Positions 55,901-62,777 of a DNA stretch of 64,000 nt are shown here, piece after piece. The notes under the pieces were generated by a model. The model had not been told where the DNA came from. It made no database searches and was given only the letters and a program-made list of their open reading frames with translations. Made by a program: the position numbers and the translations under genes. This stretch comes from Synechococcus sp. Tobar12-5m-g (lineage in GTDB: Bacteria > Cyanobacteriota > Cyanobacteriia > PCC-6307 > Cyanobiaceae), in the NCBI RefSeq assembly GCF_024345415.1, contig NZ_JAGQBB010000003.1:62001-126000 (forward strand), in the 5' to 3' direction. Within the stretch, counting starts at the first letter, position 1, and every line of letters begins with the position of its first letter.

Positions 55901-56451
55901 GTGTCCTTGAACGTGCCGAACACACCGCGCTTGTCGAGGTCGTGCTCGAAGCGAGCGATGTAGCCCTGGTTGCCGTAGTAGCCCTGCAGTTCGTTCAGCA
56001 CCTTCATGAACACTTCCAGGATCGGGGCGCTGTGCTCGCCGCCGATGCCGTCGTACTTCTGATCGATGTTGAACAGCACGCTGCGCGCCGGCGTGGTGAT
56101 TGCCTTGCGCAGGTTGGCCCGGATGATCTCGTCCTCCACCTTCGGCAGCAGGATGTCTGCCGGCCGCTGGTTGGCTGGCCCCACACGCCGCTCACTGTCG
56201 AGCAGCAACGAGAAGATCTTCAGCAGGTGCGACTTACCGCAGCCAAAGAATCCCGAGATCCACACCCCATTGGCTGTGGGGTTGTCGAGGTAGCAGTCCA
56301 CGAAGGCTCCCAGGCCCTTGAGCACATCACGGGTGATGACGTACTCATCGAGCTCCACCTTGAGGTTGCGCTCATCATCGGCCTTGATCACCCCATCGAT
56401 CGGGCGATCGACCGGCTTGGCGAAGAGCTCGCGGATCGTGGCGGCTGTCAT
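52966..56451 (-). CDS. brxC: BrxC, large BREX ATPase (PglY-like)
   Basis: 1161 residues. P-loop GFFGCGKSH is at 67-75, followed by FFVDEAGQFIGQD (about 258) and a long helical C-terminus. BrxC is the DUF6079/P-loop core protein of BREX-1 and is needed for defence. Its ATG overlaps the brxB stop by 4 bp. Confidence 0.94.
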   Translation of the reverse strand: MTAATIRELFAKPVDRPIDGVIKADDERNLKVELDEYVITRDVLKGLGAFVDCYLDNPTANGVWISGFFGCGKSHLLKIFSLLLDSERRVGPANQRPADILLPKVEDEIIRANLRKAITTPARSVLFNIDQKYDGIGGEHSAPILEVFMKVLNELQGYYGNQGYIARFEHDLDKRGVFGTFKDTYLRLNDRSWEKDREAVATVTKSAFAMAYAELFSTSSEEAMKVIGEAKADYRLSIEGLAARVSDYLESQPPGCRLNFFVDEAGQFIGQDRSRLLNLQTVVESLATATNGRASVFVTSQADLEGILGEEKVRQADDLSKIQGRFRTKLTLASADVQEVIQRRLLEKTPVEPDELIEIYGAEKDNLQTLFRFGDGAVQLKGWADCQAFCGLYPFHPYQLNLFQQALQTLAVHNVFGGRNMAVGERSMLSVFQEVAKAIMDLPIGKLASFDQLYDGIRDVIRGDKQQTMVLAERQVAPLELRILKALFLLKWVTPFKASPRNISILLIDQPALDIRSHEQQVKEALRNLEVQSYLQRSGELYEFLTDKEKDVEQEIKITTVEDSQVMASLQATIFNDVLRTNKIRFEDNNQDYAYAQKIDDNLVKGKLEDVAVNVITTEHPNFGNEAVLVAQNMGRADLMVILPPQGRLTDLIRTYLKTEKYIKQNSGGEDEALREILAQRGRQNSTRRSEITRLAGEALRRAPLVVNGRRLEVGEGDPQNRFSKAYQELIRSAYPKLRMVKQIHNEGTLMQVVQEQDDLLAGSDLQLSEAEQEVFTEVIRRQKLEGERTSAADLIRVFEARPYGWSPWATLTFLGRLFRLGKVELREKEILGPDDVIDALTNSRRQGLVLVRKQEQPDPAAINTLRRFHQDFFGVTSSGTDSRTTASALREALAREAAELDALASQQERYPFVAGVAPIAAKVRELSLKDDPYLFNQQALFTGELLEQLEDTLTPIKAFLKGNQRLVYDKVRSFLAKHGDDLMELPSEQVAALERVMDSPAPYRGSLIPEANGAVATLEGLLEERLQIARSKALIQITEQETKLQAGADFQQLAPEQQEQVLASTDRVKKELAKAEQPSRVQLRLDRFQKADVPALLQRVAALAAPADAPGPPIKVVTALSLKPDFPLGQITNSGELQQWLEALRVAAQAELDAGHRISL

Positions 56452-57065
56452 GAGCTCGGGGTTTCGAAGTAGGCGAGGTTGGTGGCGCGGTAGTGGGGGT
56501 TTTCGATCTTGGTGTTGGGCGTGGTGCCAAACAGCCGCAGGTAGGAGCCGCCATCGGCATCCTGCGAATAATCCCCAGGGAAAAAGATCACTACGGGATG
56601 CTTCACCATCTCCGGTTGCAGGGCCTCGATGATGGCGTGGGTGCGCAGGAAGGGATAGATCCGCCCCGAACCCGTGATCAGGGTGAGTTGGGGGTTCTTG
56701 CCAATGGCTGCCATCAACTTCGGCACCAGCTCCTTGGTGGGCTCCGAGACGTTCTGCAGGGTTTCCAACAGGGCGCTCTTGGCCCAGCTCGACTCCTCCT
56801 TCAGCAGGACTTCCAGAAAGCCCTTCTCCTCGAGGAGCTCAATCACCAGGTCGAACAGGTCGACATGGGTCACGCGCAGTCCAGCCTGTTTGAGCCCCTG
56901 GAGCAGTCCTTTGACGATCTGGCGTAGCTCGTCTTCCTCGGAAGGGTCATAGGTCTGGATGAAGATTGGGATCTCCTTGGCCAAACCCTTCATCGCCAAG
57001 AAGCTGGGTTGAGCCAGGACCTGCCTCAGCCTCTGATCCAGACCAGTGGTGGTTTTGTCGCTCAT
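56448..57065 (-). CDS. brxB: BrxB, DUF1788 protein of BREX
   Basis: 205 residues. FIQTYDPSEEDELRQIVKGL and the conserved HPVVIFFPGDYSQD and LRLFGTTP are hallmarks of BrxB. It is a small core protein thought to bridge PglZ and other subunits. ATGA overlaps join it to brxA and brxC. Confidence 0.94.
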   Translation of the reverse strand: MSDKTTTGLDQRLRQVLAQPSFLAMKGLAKEIPIFIQTYDPSEEDELRQIVKGLLQGLKQAGLRVTHVDLFDLVIELLEEKGFLEVLLKEESSWAKSALLETLQNVSEPTKELVPKLMAAIGKNPQLTLITGSGRIYPFLRTHAIIEALQPEMVKHPVVIFFPGDYSQDADGGSYLRLFGTTPNTKIENPHYRATNLAYFETPSS

Positions 57066-57715
57066 CCTTTGGGCGCTCGCTTATTCTCCTTGGTGGCAAC
57101 CCGTGCCCGCAAGGACGGTGCCACGAGGAAGCCCGCCAGGAGTGCGGGGTCATCGGCGGTGACCAGTTGTTGGACCTCAGTGGAGAGCAGCGGGCGTTGC
57201 ACCGTTCCCAGAACACCGCCCTTGCCTGCTTTCCCAACCAGCAAGCCCGCGTCCCGGAGCATGTGCAGAAGGGTGGAGCGGATCTTTTGCTGTGTGGACG
57301 GCGCCACCTGGGCCAGCTCCGGGTGGTGGCGTTCCTGTTCCTCATAGAACGCCACCATGTCCGAGCGGCGTAGCACCGGATCCAGCCCGACCAGCTTTTC
57401 GGCCAGCACGTTCTGCACCACAACGCAGGCCAGCTGGATCCGCTTGAGCAGCGCCAGCCAGGCCATGGCGGTGCGGTCGTCGCTCGACCCAATGGCGAGG
57501 AGCTCCAACTGGGCTGGGGTGAGGGTCTGCAACCGTTGCCGCAGTTCCGACTCCAGACGCTTGGCGCTGCTTGCGGATCTCGCCTGGAGGGCGTTGCTCT
57601 CAAGCACGGCCGCCTTGGTCTTGCGCCAGTCCCCCTGCTGCAGGTGGATCTGAGCGATCACGGTGGCGAGCTCGGGCCTCAGGCTGGCGGCAGTGAAGCT
57701 CAGGCAGTACCGCAT
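57062..57715 (-). CDS. brxA: BrxA, DUF1819 protein of BREX
   Basis: 217 residues from ATG 57715 (MRYCLSFTAASLRPELA). An in-frame ATG at 57775 would add 20 residues, but the family begins near the YxLSFTA motif. BrxA is a NusB-like, DNA-binding small protein that heads BREX-1 operons. Its stop overlaps the brxB start. Confidence 0.9.
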   Translation of the reverse strand: MRYCLSFTAASLRPELATVIAQIHLQQGDWRKTKAAVLESNALQARSASSAKRLESELRQRLQTLTPAQLELLAIGSSDDRTAMAWLALLKRIQLACVVVQNVLAEKLVGLDPVLRRSDMVAFYEEQERHHPELAQVAPSTQQKIRSTLLHMLRDAGLLVGKAGKGGVLGTVQRPLLSTEVQQLVTADDPALLAGFLVAPSLRARVATKENKRAPKG

Positions 57716-58385
57716 GGCTCCGACTGCAGCTTTCGCCAACGCCCCCACCCACCTCCTATGCCTTGATCCTGGCATCGCCAGAGCAGCCCCCACATCCAAC
57801 AAGCCAAGCCCCCCATGCCGTTTCGCGCCCACGCAAGCTATGGGAGCTCAACGGATTTTGGTCAGCGTTTCCTGCGAAGCACCAGATTCCTGCAACCAGC
57901 AGTGATGGCCACCATCTGCTGTTAATGCTGAGCCTCAGCTGGGTGGGCCCTCAGCCGGGAGACAGGTTCGCGACCACTCAAGTGGGGAGGGCCAAGGACT
58001 TGGGATCGATCTGCAGCCGCTGGAGCGAATGCCGCGGCGTGAGACCACCCAGGGCCATGTGGCACTTCTGACCGTTAGAGGTCCCGATATACCGGTGCCG
58101 TCAGGCCGCCTCCGCGGAAGCATGGGAGCCATTTGTAGTTGGGGGCGCAGGCTGGTTCCAGCGGCAGAGGCGAGGTTTTAAAGCAAACCCCGCTTTCGCG
58201 ATATCAGCGGATCAGTCGCTCCCAACAGAGCTGCGTCAGGCGGTCCAGGGGATGGCTTTGAATCGGGGGAGACTGACTAGGGATTGGCGGTGAAGGTCCT
58301 GCCCAGGCGGCCTAAGACTCTGTCAGCTGAGCAACCTGGTTGAACTACACATCCATAGAACACAGGCTCGACGTTTAACGGCTGT
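57716..58385. other. BREX upstream region with a transposase remnant
   Basis: No intact gene. It must hold the BREX promoter; no convincing -10/-35 pair was found. A transposase stub occupies 57978-58100. No BrxR-type regulator is recognisable here. Confidence 0.5.
57978..58100 (-). pseudogene. Transposase C-terminal stub
   Basis: The minus-strand frame reads GQKCHMALGGLTPRHSLQ and ends with LALPT at a TGA (57978-57980). HMALGGLTP is the typical ending of integrase-core (DDE) transposases. Only about 40 codons remain. Confidence 0.55.
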
Positions 58386-59150
58386 TCATGACTCGGGATG
58401 GCTCACCCAGTGCAGCCGCAGACCATGGTTGCCGCCAATATGCGCTGCTACCGGCTCGTCGCCATCGCCGATGTGATCCAGCCCCCAGAGGCCTAGCAGC
58501 TCCAGGAGTTTGATCCCTTCCACCAGCTCGCCGCGCCACCTACTGGCCTCTGGGTCCCACAGCAGCAGGTCGGTGCCAGGCCCCGTTCCGATCGGCCCCT
58601 TTGCTGGCAAAAGCAGCCTCCCTCTCACCAACACCTCCACAAGGTGGCCCATAGCTAGCTCGTACCCTGCCCAGCCTTCAGGCCGCAAGAGCATCCCCAG
58701 GACGGGCCCAGGGCCATCGGCCGCAATCACTTGCGTCGGCTCTCCTGGCCTGGCGCCACCCAACGCCCGCACTGGTGCCCCTGGGGGGATGCCGGCCGCG
58801 GCCGTGATTGCTTTGATGGTCTCGTGGCCCATACCAAACGGGCTGCCAGGGAGCAGAAGTCGCTGTGCCAGCGTGCGGCGTTGCGGCGGCTGCACCCGGC
58901 GGAAGGCCCAGGAGTCTTCACCTCGACTGCTGGCCGGCTTGCCACGCCGAGCAGGGGGGCTGGCTACCACCGCATAGGCCAAGCCGTCCTTGTCCGTGAT
59001 TGGCTTGCCGGTTTTCCGATCCTTCAATACCGGCCACTCGACCCTGTCGGATCCTTGCTTGGCCTTCCTGGCAAGGCTCCGGATGTCGCGTTCATCGCGG
59101 TAGAGCGCCTCGGCGAGGTCTTTTACGGCCAGATCGCGCCAGACCGGCAT
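58386..59150 (-). CDS. Hypothetical protein between BREX and attR
   Basis: 254 residues in the BREX direction. The N-terminus (VKDLAEALYRDERDIRSLARKAKQG in part) could be a DNA-binding helix pair. The middle has basic linkers, and the C-terminal half (LLLWDPEASRWRGELVEGIKLLELLG) is acidic. No family is recognised. Its position suggests a BREX regulator or a mobility factor. Confidence 0.5.
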   Translation of the reverse strand: MPVWRDLAVKDLAEALYRDERDIRSLARKAKQGSDRVEWPVLKDRKTGKPITDKDGLAYAVVASPPARRGKPASSRGEDSWAFRRVQPPQRRTLAQRLLLPGSPFGMGHETIKAITAAAGIPPGAPVRALGGARPGEPTQVIAADGPGPVLGMLLRPEGWAGYELAMGHLVEVLVRGRLLLPAKGPIGTGPGTDLLLWDPEASRWRGELVEGIKLLELLGLWGLDHIGDGDEPVAAHIGGNHGLRLHWVSHPES

Positions 59151-59207
59151 CGTGAGGTGGCTTGCTGAACTCCCAGCTTGGCACCGAAAGACCCAGTAAG
59201 GGCCGTG

Positions 59208-59227
59208 ATTTCACGCCAATTTCACGC
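59208..59227 (+). repeat. Tandem ATTTCACGC motifs, right end
   Basis: ATTTCACGC at 59208-59216 and 59219-59227, period 11 bp, same orientation as at the left end. It lies 63 bp inside attR, matching the pair at 21700-21719. Confidence 0.6.
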
Positions 59228-59290
59228 AGGCCGCGCTGCTGGCGGCGCAATGCCCAGTTGCCGCTATGCCTTTCAGCATCGATTTTCCGC

Positions 59291-59339
59291 CTTCTAATCG
59301 CACGGTCGCTGGTTCGAGTCCAGCACGGCCCGTTTCCAT
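59291..59339 (+). repeat. Right attachment site (att direct repeat)
   Basis: Exact copy of 21541-21589. It contains only the 3' part of tRNA-Arg and has no 5' half, so it is not a second tRNA. Chromosomal DNA resumes after 59339. Confidence 0.93.
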
Positions 59340-59495
59340 CGTTCCTCGCCACGGATCCGCCGGCATGGGCTGGGTCGAATGGGCATGGGGAGGGCGACCC
59401 AGGGATCCCTGACCACAGAAGCGTTCTGTAGCAAACAATCCGCCCGTTGGCGGTCGCTGTCATCAGTCTTGATGAACTCAGCATCCGTCGCCGCC

Positions 59496-59983
59496 ATGGC
59501 CCAGTCCCGTCGCGTGGAAATCCTTCGGCTCGAGCGCGTCAGCGCCGGCCGCACCACCTTTTGCGAGGCCCAGACCAGCCACGAAACCCTGATCGCCGAG
59601 CTGGCCCCTGGGCACCCTGGGAGATGTTTTGCCATCGTCACCAGACCGACCAGCTCATCCTGCTGCGCGGTTGGCTTGATCTGGTGGTGCTCCAGAACGC
59701 TCGCCTCGAGCGAATCACCCTACGGGAGGACGAACCGGTGATGGTGCGGATCCCCCCCGGCGTTCCCCACGGAGCGATCAACAACGGCCGCCAGTCGGCC
59801 ACGGTGGTGAATGCCGTGATCCGCCACGGCCCCAGCGACCCGCTCGACTTCAGATCCCGGCCCGTGCCAGCGTCGTTGCTGGGGCAGTGGGGCGCTCTGG
59901 CCGGCGAGCGCGATCCAGCAGATCGGCCTGGCTGGGAAGAATCAAACGGGAGGCGAGGCCGAAGCGCTCCAGCAGGCGGATGA
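59496..59983 (+). pseudogene. Cupin-like protein with a frame break
   Basis: MAQSRRVEILRLERVSAGRT starts one frame. From about 59615 the family-like part (WEMFCHRHQTDQLILLRG, VRIPPGVPHGAINNG) is in another frame. The HRHQTDQ and PPGVPHG segments mark a cupin barrel. A one-base change in the G/C runs near 59610-59620 would restore it. The frame tail overlaps the desaturase 3' end on the other strand. Confidence 0.6.
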
Positions 59984-60764
59984 AGGCGTAGGTGGGGTCG
60001 GGCAGTCGCCGCACCTGGCCCTGGTCCAGGGTGTATCCCTGCCGTACCGAGGCCTGAAAGGCATGGTGCAGGTTGTGCCAGCCCTCCCCCAGGGTCAGCA
60101 GGGCCACCCAACCGTTGTTACGGCTGTGGTCTTGGGTGCGGAACGGCTGATCGCCGGCCAGGTGTGCCACCGAATTCACGGTGGCCACCCCATGGAAGAG
60201 AACTGTGGTGCTGAGGCAATAGGCCGCCAGGAAGGGCCAGCCCCCCAGGCCGTAGGACAGCCAGCCCAGGGCCAGGGCCGGCAGCACATGGAGACGATCA
60301 ATCAGCCGCAGCACCGGGTCGGCCTCCACATCGGCGGGCAGGCGCGCGGGAAAGAAGGACGGCTGCAGCAGCCAGCCGGCCTGGGAGCGCCAGAACCCCC
60401 TCCAGCCCTGCTCAGGGGCCAGGGGGCTGTGGGGATCCTCTGCAGTGTCGACATGGCGGTGATGGGCCAGGTGGTGGGCCTTCCACCAGCTCGGACCCAT
60501 TTGGCCCGCCGAGGCCCCCACCAGCGCCCCGATCCAGGCAACCGGCCGGGGAGCCTGGTAGCTGCGATGGGTGATCAAGCGGTGGTAGATCGCCGTGGTG
60601 GCCAGCATCCGCACCAGATAGAGGGCCGCCGCCCAGGCGAGGGCCCCGAGGCTGAGGCCGGTGGCCAGCAGCAACAGGCAGCCCAGATGGGAGGTGATGA
60701 TGAAAACCGGTCCCAGCAGGTAGAGGAAACGGGTGAGACCGGAGTTCAGAAGATTGCTTGCGAC
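59850..60764 (-). CDS. Acyl-lipid/acyl-CoA delta-9 desaturase-like protein
   Basis: About 300 residues. Three histidine boxes are present: HRLITH, HHLAHH and HNLHH. Several membrane helices surround them, and NSVAHLAGDQPF is typical of DesC-like enzymes. It inserts a double bond in fatty acids at the membrane. No ATG or GTG is found in frame near the expected N-terminus. The open frame continues to 60956, but its beginning is not family-like, so the start is unresolved or a frame error exists. Confidence 0.8.
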   Translation of the reverse strand, partial: VASNLLNSGLTRFLYLLGPVFIITSHLGCLLLLATGLSLGALAWAAALYLVRMLATTAIYHRLITHRSYQAPRPVAWIGALVGASAGQMGPSWWKAHHLAHHRHVDTAEDPHSPLAPEQGWRGFWRSQAGWLLQPSFFPARLPADVEADPVLRLIDRLHVLPALALGWLSYGLGGWPFLAAYCLSTTVLFHGVATVNSVAHLAGDQPFRTQDHSRNNGWVALLTLGEGWHNLHHAFQASVRQGYTLDQGQVRRLPDPTYAFIRLLERFGLASRLILPSQADLLDRARRPERPTAPATTLARAGI

Positions 60765-60833
60765 AGGTCCACCACGGTAGGGAAGGAGGCTCGGGGACGA
60801 CCAAGATGATGGGCCAGCACCTGCCTTGCTGCG

Positions 60834-60950
60834 ATGTACACCGATTGGACCTCCGTGATCCTGCTGCTGCTGACCGCAGCGCCGCTCGCCGTGGTGGTGG
60901 CAACAGCGGTCTTCTTCATCTGGAGCCAGAAGAAACGGCCTCAGCGTTGA
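60834..60950 (+). CDS. 38-residue single-helix membrane protein
   Basis: ATG 60834 to TGA 60948-60950. MYTDWTSVILLLLTAAPLAV is followed by a hydrophobic stretch and a basic end (WSQKKRPQR), the layout of tiny thylakoid or cytochrome-complex subunits. It is not matched to a known one. It overlaps the 3' end of the opposite-strand gene at 60916. Confidence 0.5.
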   Translation: MYTDWTSVILLLLTAAPLAVVVATAVFFIWSQKKRPQR

Positions 60951-61173
60951 TGCCATCGGCGGGGGGCAGGGGGACCCGATCCTCCTGCCGATGAAGCAGC
61001 TCCTGCAGGCTGGGCTGAGGGTCGAAGACCGGCAGGTGGCCCTGGCCCAGGCAGTCGAGGCAGGTGCGGAAACGCTGATCGCTCATCCGCAACACGCCAC
61101 TTCCGCCGCAGTGGGGGCAGGCGTCCGGTTGCAGCGCCTTGGAGGACGCACCTGGAGGCGAAGCGAACGTCAT
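60916..61173 (-). CDS. Small DnaJ-type zinc-finger-like protein
   Basis: 85 residues. CPHCGGSGV and CLDCLGQGH are two CxxCxGxG repeats as in the DnaJ zinc finger. Only one zinc site can form. Its start overlaps the gluQ stop by 4 bp, indicating co-translation with gluQ. Confidence 0.65.
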   Translation of the reverse strand: MTFASPPGASSKALQPDACPHCGGSGVLRMSDQRFRTCLDCLGQGHLPVFDPQPSLQELLHRQEDRVPLPPADGINAEAVSSGSR

Positions 61174-62204
61174 GAATTGAACACTGATTGCATGGCTTCA
61201 CTGTGCCCCGTCATGGGGGCCTCCAATCCGGAACCTTTCTTAAGAGTTCCCGGCAGAACAGTTCCCGGCAGAGCCTTGGCTCGCAGCGCATCCCTCAGCT
61301 CCAGCTCGCTGAGCTGTTGTTGAAGCTCCAGGGCGCTGAGGCGGCTGCCGGCTGGAACAAGCTCTAGGCTCGCCGCCAACCGACCGATCACCGCCGCCGC
61401 ATCCAGCCCCCGCTCGCGCAGGGCCTCCAGCCCCTCGGAGCCGTCCCGCTTGGCGAGCCGACGCCCATCGTCCTGCCGCCAGAGGGGCACATGCCAGTAC
61501 TCGGGGAGCTGCTGCAGTCCCAGGCAGCGCATCACGGCCAGCTGGGGGGCGGTGGAGTGCCAGAGGTCGTCGCCGCGCAGCACCGTGGTGATGCCGAGGC
61601 TGAGTTCATCCACCGCCGTGGCCAGGTGGTAGGCCACAAACCCATCGGCGCGGCGCAGCACCACGTCGCCCACTTGCGCGGCAAGGTCAAGGTCGCCCCC
61701 GGCACCGACCTGCTCCGGCCAGCGCAGCCGGCCCTCTGGCAGCCGCAGCCGCCAGCTGGGCCGCCGCCCCTGCAGCTCCCCCCAGTGGGGGGGGAGCTCC
61801 CGGCAGAGGCCTGGGTAGACGGGCCAGGCCCCGTGGGGGGCCGAGACAACGGCCAGGGAGCGGCGGCTGCAGTGGCACGGGTAGATCTGCCCCTGGCGGC
61901 GCAGGGAGGCGAGTGCCGCGGCATAGAGGGGCCTGCGCTCGCTCTGGAGGATCACCGGCCCGTCCCAGCCGAGGCCCAGCCAGCTGAGGTCGGCGAGGAT
62001 CGATTCGGAAGCACCGCTTCGGTTGCGCGGCGTGTCGAGATCATCGAGGCGAAGCAGCCACTCGCCGCCGCTCAGCCGGCTCTGGAGCCAGCCGAGCAAG
62101 GCGGTGCGCAGGTTGCCGAGGTGAAGCACTCCGGTAGGGAGGGGGCGAAGCGGCCCCGGCGCTGCTGGCGCCTTAGAACCTTGCCCTGCTCCAAGGCGCG
62201 GCAC
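61170..62204 (-). CDS. gluQ: Glutamyl-Q tRNA(Asp) synthetase
   Basis: Up to 344 residues. LHLGNLRTALLGWLQSRL (HIGH region), PCHCSRR, RGDDLWHSTAPQL and KRDGSEGL (KMSKS equivalent) identify GluQRS, which glutamylates queuosine in tRNA-Asp. The expected GRFAPSPTG is split: GRFAPS is in one frame and PTGVLHLG in the next. This indicates a one-base loss in a C run near 62135-62142, so the first residues of this frame are not authentic. Confidence 0.85.
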   Translation of the reverse strand: MPRLGAGQGSKAPAAPGPLRPLPTGVLHLGNLRTALLGWLQSRLSGGEWLLRLDDLDTPRNRSGASESILADLSWLGLGWDGPVILQSERRPLYAAALASLRRQGQIYPCHCSRRSLAVVSAPHGAWPVYPGLCRELPPHWGELQGRRPSWRLRLPEGRLRWPEQVGAGGDLDLAAQVGDVVLRRADGFVAYHLATAVDELSLGITTVLRGDDLWHSTAPQLAVMRCLGLQQLPEYWHVPLWRQDDGRRLAKRDGSEGLEALRERGLDAAAVIGRLAASLELVPAGSRLSALELQQQLSELELRDALRAKALPGTVLPGTLKKGSGLEAPMTGHSEAMQSVFNS

Positions 62205-62223
62205 AGCAGGGAGCTGGCCGGGC

Positions 62224-62499
62224 TCAGCCCTGAACCTGGTCCTTGAACTGCTTGCCGGCGGTGAAGGCCGGCACCCGCTTGGCGGGAATGGCGATCTTCT
62301 CGCCGGTCTTGGGGTTCAGACCCTGCCGGGCCGAGCGCTCCCGGGCTTCGAAGGAGCCGAAGCCCAGAATCGAGACCTTTTTCCCTTCCACGACCGAGTC
62401 GATGATCGTGGCGATGGCGGCATCGACCACCTGGGACACATCGGTCTTGGTGAGTTCGGTGCGGGCCGAAACGAGATTGACGAGATCAGCTTTGTTCAT
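62224..62499 (-). CDS. hup: DNA-binding protein HU
   Basis: 91 residues from ATG 62499. MNKADLVNLVSARTELTK, ILGFGSFEARERSARQG and the arm PKTGEKIAIPAKRVPAFTAGK (in part) are standard HU. It bends and compacts nucleoid DNA. An upstream frame to 62646 is not part of the protein. The gene is divergent from glgX. Confidence 0.97.
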   Translation of the reverse strand: MNKADLVNLVSARTELTKTDVSQVVDAAIATIIDSVVEGKKVSILGFGSFEARERSARQGLNPKTGEKIAIPAKRVPAFTAGKQFKDQVQG

Positions 62500-62777
62500 C
62501 GGAAACGGGAAACCTCGAGGAAGTGCGGGAGCTGGGCGAATCGGAACGTCCCTCCCGCCAGGCGGTGGAGCGGCCAACGCGATGTTGAGCGCGCCAATCG
62601 TATGGGGGAAGGGCTGATCGGGCAACCGAAAACGCTCTCTCGGCAACGGTTTTGCCCCAATTCAGGCCAAAACGCCCCGGCGCGGACCGTCCCAGGGCGG
62701 CGAACGCCCCCCCCGCAGACCCCCGGGTGGCGGACGCGTGGGGCCTTCTAACTTGTGGGCGCAGCCCGGCTGAGCCC

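Larger units (their letters stand above)
21541..59339. mobile_element. Integrative genomic island in tRNA-Arg carrying a BREX defence operon
   Basis: A 49-bp perfect direct repeat (21541-21589 and 59291-59339) begins in the tRNA anticodon loop and ends 7 bp past the tRNA. The tyrosine integrase lies 140 bp inside the left copy. Matching tandem ATTTCACGC motifs lie just inside both ends. The unit with one repeat copy is 37,750 bp. It carries integrase, excisionase-like and primase-helicase genes but no phage structural genes, so it resembles a satellite-like or integrative island with defence cargo. Confidence 0.9.

Noticed and set aside
59291-59339. Second tRNA-Arg gene
   Set aside because: Only the part from the anticodon loop onward is present; there is no acceptor 5' strand or D-arm.
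21541-59339. Complete prophage
   Set aside because: No capsid, portal, large terminase, tail or lysis genes are seen; the cargo is defence and accessory genes.
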